64,000 nt of DNA, taken from NCBI RefSeq assembly GCF_905163445.1, contig NC_053182.1, forward strand, positions 19,179,501 to 19,243,500. The letters run 5' to 3'. The translations under genes were made by a program, and so were the position numbers. Position 1 is the stretch's first letter. The number at the start of each line of letters is the position of its first letter. Positions 9,001 to 17,474 of this stretch are shown here, piece by piece. This DNA comes from Pararge aegeria (lineage: Eukaryota > Arthropoda > Insecta > Lepidoptera > Nymphalidae). A model generated the notes under the pieces. The model saw only the letters and a program-made list of their open reading frames with translations. It did no database searches and was not told where the DNA came from.

Positions 9001-11798
9001 CTATGACAAACGTAACACTGAACTGCCCTTAACTCATATACTATCAATCTATTCTGCGGTTGTACCCTAACGATTATTTCAGGAGCAAATATTCAACCCT
9101 CTACTCGAAGTGGTGAACAACTGCCTACAGTCGCCGCTCGCGAACCACACCCTGAAGCGAACGTTCGGTTCCACCCTCGACGCGCTCAACGGACCTGAGA
9201 TCAAGTAATTTTCCCACTTTTTGTATTAAAATGAATTTCTCTTTCATTTTTATTTGAGAGGTAATTAAAAATGATCCGACCAAGCCTATTCAGTAACGGG
9301 GTATAAAAGATATTTTATAAGCGATTTATAAAAGATATCCGATCTATAGAAGATATATCTGCTTTCCATATCTTCAGGAACGATTAGGACAGGATACCAT
9401 TACTAAAATGAACCTGCCATCTAAAGTTTTATGATTATATTAATTACTGATTCGGGGCTACGCTTATCAATAAACGTAGCATAACTTCGGGATAGTTATA
9501 CAGTGTTATGAAAAACTGTTCCTACATTATGTCACGTTTGTTAAGGGCGTTTATCGCGGCTCATCTTGCCTTCCGTTATGCACTTTCAACGCGCTATATT
9601 CTTATTGATTTCTACTGCGCGGGCTCAATATAAATCTTTGCTCTTCAGGAATCTTCCGGCACCACCTCAAAAGATAGTTAGGTTGGACGAGCCGACGATG
9701 GAAATACCAGATGTTCTGCAAGGGGAAATAGCTAGGCTGGATTCCAGATTCAAGGTAGTTAACACAGTGTTTATATTTAATTAAAAATTTGATTTGATTT
9801 AATTAAATTCAATTCAATTCAAAATTTATTTATTCATGTAGGCCTATACTGTTATAGTGCCTGTCACTTATGAAGCGTTCATAGATATATGTTTCCATAA
9901 GTTTAAGGGGATGGTGAAAATTTCTTTCGCCAACTTAAACCTAAAGCTACGAGGGTTCTAAACGTTGTCTAAGAAGAGCCGACAACAAACTTAGCCGGGT
10001 AAAACTTTTTTAAGACTTGTGCTCTCTTAAAAAAGTTCGTTTCTATGACACCCAATTAAGTATGAAAAGTGTGATAACAAATATACTCTTATGGCTAGGC
10101 CAGTTGTCGGCTTCTTAAGCTCGTATTAATAAACAGACGTAAACTTTTGTACTAGCTAACTAAAATGTCTAAATAAAATGGAATATTTTGATGCATCAAA
10201 AATAGTCTAATAGAATTATGGATCACTTTGATTTATCATGAAAATCAAACTTAATTTTCTATACCTACTCTGAAAAAGCAGGAGAATCTGTACGGTGTAA
10301 TTTATATTATTTATATAATGATATATATAGCCTTTTTTAATAATAATAATATTTTTTTATTAGGTAACTATGTACCCATCTACACTATTATATAACAGAA
10401 TAATAGTATACTAAACTAATTACAAATTTAATATTAAATATACAAAAAGTTACAAATTACAATTTATGCCTCCAGGCAGCCTTACGTGGAGTTTTATATA
10501 ATATAGTTTTTAAGTTATACTTCTTTTGGTGCCTTAGGGAAAAATTATGAGCGTAAATTGATGCGATGCGCACACCACCTACCTCTTTTCTATGTTTTTT
10601 CCTTTGACGCCATTGGTTGCCTGGAAGAAATCGCTATGTAGCGATAAGGCCACCAAATTGTACTCTCTTGATATGTATTTATATCTTTGTAACTACTTTT
10701 TTTTCTTTGGTGTACAATAAAAGTGTATTCATTCATTCATTCATCGTCACGAAAAACCGACACCTTCTAGTTAGCCATAGTCAACAATTTTGTTTTTCAA
10801 TAAACTACACTTTGAATGGTCAAAGTCTGCGTCCAAGACGGAACTTTTTCAAACAATTTTTTAATTAGTTTACATAATAAAAAGCGATTTAAAAATATAT
10901 TTTTATTATTTTTATCATGAGTGTTATAAGAATAGTGACATTTTTAGTTGGACAATCACTCGGTATGCGTAAACTGACAGTAATACCCACCTCAACCGAT
11001 CCGTCCGCCTACAGGTATCGCTAGAAACGATGCAGCTGTCCGGCGGGGAAGGCGCGATCTCCCTCATAGCGCAGCTGGATGACGTGCGGTTGCCGTGCGT
11101 GCCCGCAGTGCACGTGTCGGTGCCGCGCGACTACCCGGCCGCCGCGCCCGCGCGCCTGCGCCCGCGCCAAGCGCGCAGTGGCAGCGCCGCGGACTGCTTC
11201 CTAGCGAGGGTGGAGAAGGCGATGGACGCCAGGTGTGCGAGGTATGTGCTACTAAGGCAAAACCCTACAGCGCATTCAATAAATTGTGTTTACTAAACGA
11301 TTGATTTATTTATTTAATTCATTCATTCATTCATTCACGCACTCACCCACTCTCTCACTCTCTCGCTCACTCAATGCCTCATTCACTAACTCACTTCATC
11401 ATTCACTCACTCTTCTACTCACTCACTCTCCCAATCACTCACTCACCCACTCTCTCACTATCTAACACACTCTCGCTCGCTCGCTCACTCACTAACTCAC
11501 TATTAACTCACTCGGTCACTCACTCACTCAGTCGCTGACTCTCTCACTAACTCACTCAGTCGCTGACTCCTTAACTTACTCACTCAGTAAGTCACTCTTT
11601 TGTTTATTTATTTATTTGACAATAATAGAATTTTTAACCGCTGATAATGGGTCGGATAAAAATATTCCCATTGTTGTTCACAGATTACCGAAGAGCTGTT
11701 CAGTGGGTCAGCTGTTGGATGCATGGGAGATGAGCGTGCGACAAGCGTGTGCGCCCACGCCCGTCTCGTACACGCCCGTACCAGCTCTTGGACTATAA
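1..11798 (+). CDS. MED15: Mediator of RNA polymerase II transcription subunit 15 (3' part of gene, 11 exons)
   Basis: MED15 is a tail-module subunit of Mediator in the nucleus; its N-terminal KIX domain binds transcription activators. Joined exons: 1-68, 2289-2507, 2765-3202, 4576-4764, 5721-5847, 6566-6738, 8041-8204, 9083-9204, 9649-9754, 11015-11241, 11684-11798. Reading from base 2 gives 648 codons plus stop with every junction in phase. The order is the end of the KIX domain, a long Gln/Gly/Met/Pro-rich linker, then the conserved C-terminal Mediator-binding region, with blocks close to those I recall in human MED15 (YREKVRQLSKYIEPLRRM, IPDVLQGEIARLD, VGQLLDAWEMSVRQAC). The start codon and first KIX helices lie upstream of the window. 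Introns are full of repeats. The weakest junction is the exon 2 donor. Exon 4 has alternative in-frame donors. The gene is convergent with TRIM45. Confidence 0.96.
95..310 (-). repeat. SINE-C fragment (diverged)
   Basis: Reads like other SINE-C copies in the window: the block ending in ACCATCAAGTGAGATTGAAG with AAGCGTTCCAGTAGGATGTC and ACGTAGAAACCG. It is inside a MED15 intron. Confidence 0.6.
478..655 (-). repeat. SINE-C fragment
   Basis: CCTACCGACAAAGACG, GTGTTCCGGTGCGATGTCG and ACCACCAGGTCAAATT match the same family as 95-310 and 28728-29015. Confidence 0.7.
755..1344 (+). mobile_element. SINE-A copy split by another element
   Basis: The 5' part (755-898) has the tRNA-like head GGTTCGATTCCCACAAC; the 3' part (1222-1344) has TAGTACCCATTACACAAGCG and a TTTA tail. 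About 320 bp of a different element lies between. Confidence 0.75.
899..1221. mobile_element. Third-level insertion within the split SINE
   Basis: Contains CTGCGGCTTCGCCCGCG and TTTCGCGCGAAAGCGTAACA, plus a run TTCATGATGATCGGTTAAG. These motifs are common in lepidopteran Helitron-like repeats, but the exact family is uncertain. Confidence 0.5.
2289..2507 (+). CDS. MED15: MED15 exon 2 of window (Gln/Pro-rich linker start)
   Basis: The acceptor is TTTTCAG ending at 2288. It encodes a Pro/Gln-rich stretch and the block DPINALQNMASQGTRNQ, which matches the DPMNALQSL segment after the KIX domain in vertebrate MED15. The donor (GTCCTT at 2508) is weak, but it is the one that keeps phase with the next exon. 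Confidence 0.85.
2765..3202 (+). CDS. MED15: MED15 exon 3 of window (Gly/Met/Gln-rich low-complexity linker)
   Basis: The acceptor CTAG ends at 2764 and the donor GTAAGT is at 3203-3208. It encodes about 146 residues rich in Gly, Met, Gln and Asn, typical of the disordered MED15 linker. It has no recognisable fold. Confidence 0.93.
4279..4543 (+). mobile_element. SINE-A (tRNA-derived, Metulj-like), near full length
   Basis: The tRNA-like head has an A-box-like part and the B box GGTTTCGATTCCC, then the conserved body CATAACACAAGCTACGCTTA and a TTTA tail. It ends about 33 bp before the MED15 exon 4 acceptor. Confidence 0.8.
4576..4764 (+). CDS. MED15: MED15 exon 4 of window (GC-rich; alternative tandem donors)
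   Basis: The acceptor AG is at 4574-4575. It encodes MGNNQLVNLNMLQMHRGQG and then a Pro/Ser/Ala-rich linker. It is far more GC-rich than its surroundings. The exon can end at 4764, 4821 or 4878, because the ATGG|GTGAGT donor sits in each of three 57-bp tandem units. All three choices join the next exon in the same phase. The shortest form is given. Confidence 0.88.
4755..4925 (+). repeat. MED15: 57-bp tandem repeat x3 carrying three identical 5' splice sites (MED15)
   Basis: Three head-to-tail copies start at 4755, 4812 and 4869, period 57 bp, essentially identical. Each encodes VSMGEYVARDERATPRQGN in frame with the exon and each holds ATGG|GTGAGT, a near-consensus donor. After the third copy, a stretch resembling 4636-4665 (GKEVVMGAG becomes GKEVVIGAD) recurs and then hits a stop. 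The array is therefore a local duplication at the exon/intron border. Confidence 0.93.
5480..5635. mobile_element. Short dispersed repeat, copy 1
   Basis: TTTCTTGTGTGCGTGTGTAT, CACTGAACTCCTCCTA and CCCGACAGATGGCG recur at 54003-54118, so this is a shared element. Its class is not clear. Confidence 0.65.
5721..5847 (+). CDS. MED15: MED15 exon 5 of window (Ser/Gly/His-rich linker)
   Basis: The acceptor TGTAG ends at 5720 and the donor GTCAGT starts at 5848. It encodes GGVLSGALSSPMSGLGGLG followed by a Ser/Pro/His stretch. Phase 1 in, phase 2 out. Confidence 0.9.
6300..6545. repeat. Diverged Lepidoptera-type repeat
   Basis: Contains TTAAGGTCCACTGCTGAAC and CAACGCTGGGCTGACTGATT, a pattern I associate with a common lepidopteran dispersed repeat. 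It lies in a MED15 intron immediately before exon 6. Confidence 0.5.
6566..6738 (+). CDS. MED15: MED15 exon 6 of window (start of conserved C-terminal region)
   Basis: The acceptor TTTAG ends at 6565 and the donor GTAAGT starts at 6739. After a Ser/Pro linker it encodes EEAAYREKVRQLSKYIEPL, nearly identical to the human MED15 block EEAYRQKVRQLSKYIEPL. This is a signature of the family. Confidence 0.97.
7738..7975 (+). mobile_element. Foldback-type element F, copy 1
   Basis: Shares GAAGCAGGCGTTACTTTGCG, GCTCCGGTTTCGGAGCGAAA and TCTCCTGCTTTTCGCG with 26030-26260, 52540-52885 and 59868-60210. GCTCCG/CGGAGC forms a small hairpin. Confidence 0.7.
8041..8204 (+). CDS. MED15: MED15 exon 7 of window (conserved helical segment)
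   Basis: The acceptor TTCCAG ends at 8040 and the donor GTATGA starts at 8205. It encodes EKLTKMKNLLDILSNPNKR and then TLIKCEVVLEKLD, matching DLSKMKSLLDILTDPSKR and TLQKCEIALEKL in human MED15. Confidence 0.97.
8860..9060 (-). mobile_element. RTE-type LINE fragment (heavily decayed)
   Basis: TCTACTGCTGGACATCGGCC and the following Cys/Pro-codon-rich text resemble the antisense of the RTE 3' end at 24085-24445. It is too decayed to translate. Confidence 0.4.
9083..9204 (+). CDS. MED15: MED15 exon 8 of window
   Basis: The acceptor TTTCAG ends at 9082 and the donor GTAATT starts at 9205. It encodes EQIFNPLLEVVNNCLQSPLA and HTLKRTFGSTLDALNGPEI. It corresponds to the human segment with QPLLDAVLANIRSPVFNHSL. 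Phase 2 out. Confidence 0.95.
9649..9754 (+). CDS. MED15: MED15 exon 9 of window
   Basis: The acceptor CTTCAG ends at 9648 and the donor GTAGTT starts at 9755. It encodes IPDVLQGEIARLDSRFK, matching IPSVLQGEVARLDPKF in human MED15. Confidence 0.97.
9800..10015 (-). mobile_element. CR1-B LINE 3' UTR fragment
   Basis: AATTCAATTCAAAATTTATT tail, ATGTAGGCCTAT, and AAAGCTACGAGGGTTC with CAACAAACTTAGCCGGGT: the antisense of the 3' UTR of the element at 55380-55815. Confidence 0.7.
10600..10745 (+). mobile_element. CR1-C LINE 3' end
   Basis: GGTTGCCTGGAAGAAATCGC, TAGCGATAAGGCC and GTACAATAAAAGTGTATTC with an ATTC repeat tail. The same ending is at 16390-16535, 33235-33725 and 56640-56815. Confidence 0.7.
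11015..11241 (+). CDS. MED15: MED15 exon 10 of window (GC-rich)
   Basis: The acceptor CTACAG ends at 11014 and the donor GTATGT starts at 11242. It encodes ISLIAQLDDVRLPCVPAVHV and VPRDYPAAAPARL, matching LICKLDDKDLPSVPPLELSV and VPADYPAQSPLW. The second half is Arg/Ala/Pro-rich and strongly GC-biased. Confidence 0.95.
11300..11600. repeat. Degenerate CACT/ATTC tetranucleotide array
   Basis: About 300 bp of imperfect four-base repeats (ATTCATTC, then CACTCACT with variants) fill most of the last MED15 intron and end about 85 bp before the terminal exon. Confidence 0.9.
11684..11798 (+). CDS. MED15: MED15 terminal coding exon
   Basis: The acceptor TTCACAG ends at 11683. It encodes CSVGQLLDAWEMSVRQACAP, matching the human C-terminus (VTALLNTWAQSVHQAC), then about 14 extra residues and a TAA stop at 11796-11798. 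Confidence 0.97.
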
Positions 11799-11844
11799 AC
11801 ATTGAGTGGGTATGTCGTCAAATGTTCGGGTAACTCCGTGACAT

Positions 11845-12250
11845 CTTTCGTTCGGTCTCTCAGTGGCCGAGTTTCAAAGTCTTCGAGCAGTGCGTGTTGC
11901 CAGTGATGACTTATTCTAAAGCCACTAAAAATGGCCTGATCAGAAAGTTCAGAGTCACTTAGCTGTCCACGAAGAGAGCTATGCTCGTGGTTACTCTACT
12001 TGATCACATTAGATTCATAGATGAACCCAAGGTCATCAATAAAGCTCAACGAAAAACGAAGTTGAAGTGGCAACGAGCGGTGCACATAGCTCAAAGAACG
12101 TTGGGATCCTCAGGTTCCGGAGTACGAGTTCTGGATACGGGAAAACGCAACCCTGCTAAATAGCGGACGACATCAAACAAGTCGCAGGGATTCTCTGGAT
12201 ACAAACGTGACAGTGAAAATTGGGAGATGACCTTGAGTGTGACAATATCC
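11845..12250 (+). mobile_element. RTE-type LINE ORF2 C-terminal fragment (decayed)
   Basis: Translation gives KTKLKWQRAVHIAQRTLGS and VLDTGKRN, matching the RTE/BovB-like ending KLKWQWAGHIARR ... TGKR, with stops and shifts. It lies directly after the MED15 stop, so it may be within the 3' UTR. Confidence 0.7.
12038..12043 (+). promoter_or_regulatory. Candidate MED15 polyadenylation signal (proximal)
   Basis: AATAAA lies about 240 bp after the MED15 stop, inside a decayed RTE fragment. A second AATAAA is at 12525-12530. Which is used cannot be told from sequence. Confidence 0.3.
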
Positions 12251-12589
12251 CACAAACAAAACTATGTACAACAATGGGCATCTATCTATAGTCAAGTCAA
12301 AAAGTTGCCACAACCAATAATGCCACGCGTGTTGAGTCAAATGCAATCATGGGATTTCATACCACGTAATTCAAGAAGAAGTATTGTGATGCATTATGTG
12401 CACTTGCCAATATTGATTCCTAATTTAAATATATCGTGTTAAATACGTGAATTGTAATATAATAATATAATATGACGCTTAAGAAAGAAATAAGAAAAAA
12501 GATTTGTCATTTTTTTAACCTTTAAATAAAATGTAGACAACTCGTATTGGAAATGTCTCGAGAATTTTTAATTAAATTACTAAAACAAC

Positions 12590-12920
12590 GAGTTTCGATT
12601 GAAAATACTTTGGAATTTACATCGAAAACATAGTGGAGTTTCATTCAAAAACTTTGAGTTTCGTTCGGAAACATTGAGTTTCGTTCGAAAACATTGTGGA
12701 GATTCGCTCAAAAGCATTCTGCAGTCTTGTCTGAAAATATTGTAGAGTTTCGATCAGAAACATCTGCAGTTTCGTTCAAAACCATTCTGCAGTCTCGACA
12801 TAAAACATAGTGTCGTTTCGTTTGAAAACATTGGGAAGATTCGTTCAAAACCAGCGGGGAGTTTCGAAATCATTGTGATGTTTCTTTCGAAAGCATTATG
12901 GATTTACTTTTGAAAACGGA
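12590..12920. repeat. Degenerate minisatellite downstream of MED15
   Basis: About a dozen diverged units of roughly 23-35 bp built on GTTTCGTTCGAAAACATTG with spacers such as TGTGGA or CTGCAGTC. There is no other feature here. Confidence 0.8.
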
Positions 12921-14100
12921 GTATTGTTGCGATTTTATGGATAAACATGAGTGATTGGTTTTGTAATTTAATTCGATTACCCTATACAATAGAATCTATA
13001 ATTTTAGTTGTTTATTTTTATTGAAAACGTTGTGTATTTGTGATACGTACATTTATTTTAATTTTAATTATAACATTTTAAACACACATTGAAATGTGCG
13101 TAACCAGTCGATTAAGAAGTAAAATTGACTTGCGAACAATGTATTTGTGGTCTACTTTTAAAATTCAAAATTCGAATAATGAAAGTTTTATATAATGTTT
13201 GTTTAAAATGTTGGATTTTTTTAATTCTGTTAAGTTATAGATGTTTATAATTTATAAGATAGTTGTAAAGATATATATTATTAGAATTGAAGTGCGTAAG
13301 AACATTCTCCAACTTGCTTCATTTAAAAAAACAGCGTCCATTCGGTATGAAACGAAAAAGTTACTAGCTGTAGGTAGGTAGCTGGACAGTTTATTATTTT
13401 CAAAGATATTTTGAAAAACAGAAAGCGCATTCCTAAGGAGAAGAAATATTTGTGATATATAGCAATCTCAGGGTATATATTAGTTCGCTCAGTGTAATGT
13501 ATCGGACAGTATATATCTTGGAAATACATTCAATTTTTGCTTAAATTCGACAAAGTGTTCTTACGCCCTTACATTAATTTAAAACAATTAGGAATATGTA
13601 AAGAAAGCAATAAATAATATTGATCGAGTTTTTCATAAATGTATATATTTTTTTATATATGATTGCGATAAAGTTTGTGAGGTACACGCATAATTTAACG
13701 CACCTTTAAATAGGTAGACTGCGTCTATCAGTAGCCTAATTATTTCGAATGCATCTCTTCGGTTCTCATAACACCGATGCCGAAATTGTTATATTCCTAT
13801 TCTCAGACATGTTTGGAAAATTGAGCATTATTTTGACAAACTTCTTCGAGATAACTAGAAATTGTTGTGCTGACCAAATTCATACGAGCGGCTGCCGTCA
13901 AACGTTGTAAGAAAATCCATATCCATCGTGGATAAGCTGCCAAATTAATGACGTAGTAATCATCATATCACAAGCTATACGCACTTTGATTTTGATTATT
14001 AAACTCATATATGAGGTGTAATTTAAAAATGGAACGATCTTTTACTCCGAAACATAGCAACCGTATCAAAGGTATTTAAATTTGGAAGTGGCTTGCAAAT
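12921..14100. other. Intergenic AT-rich sequence, no gene seen
   Basis: No exon-like open frame, no recognised repeat. A short open frame at 13323-13529 (minus) has AT-driven composition and no domain. Confidence 0.6.
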
Positions 14101-14120
14101 AGAACGCTTTTAACGAAAAA

Positions 14121-14220
14121 AACGATAATTTTTCCTGCGTATTTTTTTTTAGATATAGAACGCTTTTTGCGTTAAAAGCGTTCTATATCTAAAAAAAATA
14201 CGCAGGAAAAATTATCGTTG
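14121..14220. repeat. Long hairpin, 47-nt arms, 6-nt loop
   Basis: Left arm 14121-14167 and right arm 14174-14220 are reverse complements apart from about one base in a T/A run. The loop is TGCGTT. AGAACGCTTTT also occurs just outside the left arm (14101). Confidence 0.92.
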
Positions 14221-15428
14221 TTCGTCATTTATTTTGAAAGTAATTAAAAACAAGTTAGTAAAGTATTTAACAATATGAGTTCAAATGAAGACATGTTTGA
14301 GAAAAGTCCTATACAAGGCAATTATGTCTTACGTATGTGTCGACCCACTCGTTCGTCTATCAATAGCTCTTGTGCTGACCGCAGCTGTAATGTTCTATTT
14401 TATCAGTCTTAAAGCGATTGTGGTAGGAAACATTCAACTTTTTAAAGGCCTATATTACAAAGATACACTTTAAACAAGAGATAACAAATATATGCATTTT
14501 AAATTTATATATTTGATATTTCCTCAAAGTCTAGGCACTAACACTAGTAAAAAAATAAAACCTCAGAATCATTTTTAAAACTTTTAACGCAAAAAAATAG
14601 GATGCGGAGATTGAACATTATTGAAATGATAACAGGCCTATTATAATGTAGCGAAAATAAAGAATTACAATCCGAAATGAAAAAAAAAAATGTTTGTTTG
14701 TGATATTTGTCTGTGATAATTTAATAAAAATTATGGTCACAAAATTCAACAGATTATCATGTAAATAGTAATTATTTATATAAAATACGATTAATTTATA
14801 TTATTATAAGCTAGTTATGTAAGAATATATAGTTGTGCCCTATTAAGAGAAAGATATTTCTGAAATAAAGTATCCCGAATGTATAGGTAGATGCAAAAAT
14901 ATTGAACTTTAGTGAGGCGAGTACAAATATGGGATAAGTGTCGTGACCCACCCGAAATCCTATTACGCGTTCTATGTAAAATCGAACTTTTTTAAATTAA
15001 TTGAAAAGAAAATATTAAACTAAATAGAAAATATTTTTTAATCAATGTATGTAAATGCATAAAGCGTAACTTTGCAATAAATCCAATTTTTATTTAAGGT
15101 GGTTTAGAAAGGGGTAAACTAAAAAAAGTAACACAAAATATCATTAACACTATAATGTTCGATTTAGATATTGACAAGAAACGTATTTTAAAGCTTTCTT
15201 ATAAAACTTATTAAAAAAATTTACAACCCTAATTCATTTAAATTACTCGACACCACTTGTACACGTGAACTGTGTGCCTGTGAACGTGTGCGTGAATGAT
15301 TGTTTCAATATTAATTATCTTTAGGACTTATATTTGCTGACAGTTACAGTAAATTCATTGGCCTTAAATGTAAACACTCTTGAGTTATTTCTGAGATTGA
15401 ATTGTTTTTTTCGTTATTATGAATACTT
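14221..15428. other. Intergenic AT-rich sequence, nothing recognised
   Basis: A 62-codon open frame at 14285-14473 (plus) has a hydrophobic stretch but no homology I recognise, and AT-driven codons. I do not call it a gene. Confidence 0.5.
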
Positions 15429-15429
15429 C

Positions 15430-15746
15430 GCGGTGATAGCTCTGTGGGTAGGACTACGACTTCACTTTCGGGGGCCGAGTTCGAATCCTAGCACGCACCT
15501 CTAACTTTTCTAAGTTATGTGCGTTTTTATTTGTTTTTATTAAAATATTACTTGCTTTGCTATTAAAACGGTGAAGGAATACATCGTGGGGAAACCTGCA
15601 TGCCTGAGAAATCTCCATACCTACTGTTTTCATACGTGTGTGGATTCCACCAATACGCAATGGGCCAGCGTGGTGGATTATGGCCTTAGCCGCTCATTGT
15701 AGGAAACCCGTCTCCTTTAGAGGGCTGGTAATGGGTTGATATGATA
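15430..15746 (+). mobile_element. SINE-B (tRNA-derived)
   Basis: GGTGATAGCTCTGTGGGTAGG head, B-box-like GAGTTCGAATCCTAGC, TCTAAGTTATGTGCG, GTGGGGAAACCTGCATG and the TGGGTTGATATGAT end. Other copies: 23808-24062, 30650-30930, 39818-39920, 40037-40260, 51296-51565. Confidence 0.8.
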
Positions 15747-15847
15747 AATACTTCAATACACCATCGGCTTGACTACATTTACAGCTAACCTTGTATAAGT
15801 ACTTTTAGACACATAAAATCTTCACATCACATTTTTTTTATTATGCA

Positions 15848-16235
15848 CTAGCGTACCCAGCCCGCTTCGCCGGGCTAGATTTTACTTTATTTTATTTGAA
15901 CAAAAAACTTACATCATCAAATTTTTAATTTAAGTCTCATAATATATTAAATCATTTATTTCTCTCCGTATTCATTCTCTTCTATTCTCTTCTCGAGCGG
16001 GTGAAGATTATTATCTACACCCATGTACACCCAACAACAGAATATCATCATAGTAAATTAAAGCTGTATTTGACAGTTTGACAGTTCAAAAATAGGAGTG
16101 CTCCGATCGTCACCAAACTTTACAGGATTAGCGAGGTCAATCCGGAGATTCCCTGAAAAATTCATTGAAATCGGTCCAGCCGTTTCGGAGCGTATACGCA
16201 ACATACCCACACAGATTCTCTTTTATATATATAGA
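15848..16235 (-). mobile_element. Helitron-like non-autonomous element, copy 2
   Basis: Complete end to end: 5' TCTATATATATAAAA (minus) and 3' hairpin then CTAG/T. The internal sequence matches copies at 17531 and 53630. Confidence 0.8.
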
Positions 16236-16389
16236 TTTATAGTATAGTATATTTTGTTTTATATGTTTGTATATATGTATGGAATATATATTGTATTTTT
16301 GTACATATCTTTATTATGTTATGTTTAATATGTACTATGTTATATGTTTATTTTATGTTAATTTAGTTTAGATCCTTATATTCCTATAG

Positions 16390-16535
16390 CATTTTCTCGT
16401 ATGCCTTTGGTTGCCTGGAAGAGATCGCTATATAGCGATAAGGCCGCCAAATTGTACGTTCCACCTTATTGTGCTGTTGTATATGTATCTATGTGAATTT
16501 TCTCTGTGGTGTACAATAAAAGAGTATTCATAAAA
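16390..16535 (+). mobile_element. CR1-C LINE 3' end
   Basis: GGTTGCCTGGAAGAGATCGC, TATATAGCGATAAGGCCGCC and GTACAATAAAAGAGTATTC. Confidence 0.7.
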
Positions 16536-17333
16536 TCAAAAATATAACATGAAAAGTAGAACAGGGTACAGCCCTGACGTCATCAATGAGCGAGAGCGGG
16601 GCGTTGCGGGGTGAGAGGGGATGTAAGTCTTCGTAACACGGCAATAGGGTTGCGCACAGACCGATTCAATTCTATATCACAAACTGTCCCATGTCTACAA
16701 AGCAATTAGTAAAGTATCTATGAAACCGTACGATAGTTAACATATAAAAATATACGAGTAAATGGCCGAAATAATTTCTCTATATGTAATTAAGCGTTTA
16801 ATTATTAACCAGCAATAATTTTTTGTACAATGAAATTTTGTAATAATTTCATTTTTATTGTAATGAAATAAATGTAATATAGATCCATTATTTACTTTTT
16901 TAAATGGACATGTTGTAATATACAATCTTTATAATAAAATTCGTTGTATGTGTAAAAAATTCTTTTTTCTTTTTCATTGCGTTTAAGTAGTCAAAGATGC
17001 CTGTAGTTTAAGCAAATTTGTTTTGAATAACTTAAGTTGCTATTCTGACGAAGCTAAGTCGTAGTTTTGATAAGTGGTGGGGTTTTGACGGCTTCCCTGG
17101 CGCAACGGATATCAAGCGGGTTCAAGGAAGACGTCCTGGTACATGTCGCTCTGTGTCCATTAACTTGAGGCGTAGGTGTTAAGCTTCTTCGGCAACCACG
17201 CCCTTCAGATCGGAACACAGCATTGCAACAATGTCTTTATTTAAGAGATTGGTGTACGCACCAATATTCTGAGCTCATTGAGTTTAATTCATACATCCAG
17301 CACTAGTTAAACAACAATCAAATAATAATAGTC

Positions 17334-17339
17334 TTTATT
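17334..17339 (-). promoter_or_regulatory. TRIM45 polyadenylation signal
   Basis: AATAAA on the minus strand begins 17 nt after the TAG stop, implying a very short 3' UTR unless a more distal site is used. Confidence 0.6.
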
Positions 17340-17355
17340 TATATAGCTACAAGGT

Positions 17356-17474
17356 CTATAGTGAGAATTGGTACAACTGGTGGTTAGGCCTAGTACAGGT
17401 GGAGTGCCGCCGCGTGCTTCCGCAGCAAGACCAATGACGCGCGCCCGGCCAGCCCGAGTGTCCGTGGCCGCAGC
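17356..17474 (-). CDS. TRIM45: TRIM45 terminal exon (Cys/His-rich tail and stop)
   Basis: The acceptor is TTTGTTCCAG. The split Gly codon is completed, then CGHGHSGWPGARHWSCCG is encoded, close to human CGHGHKGHPGHPHWSCCG. About 20 further residues precede the TAG stop at 17358-17356. This 38-codon exon is easily missed by gene finders. Confidence 0.95.
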
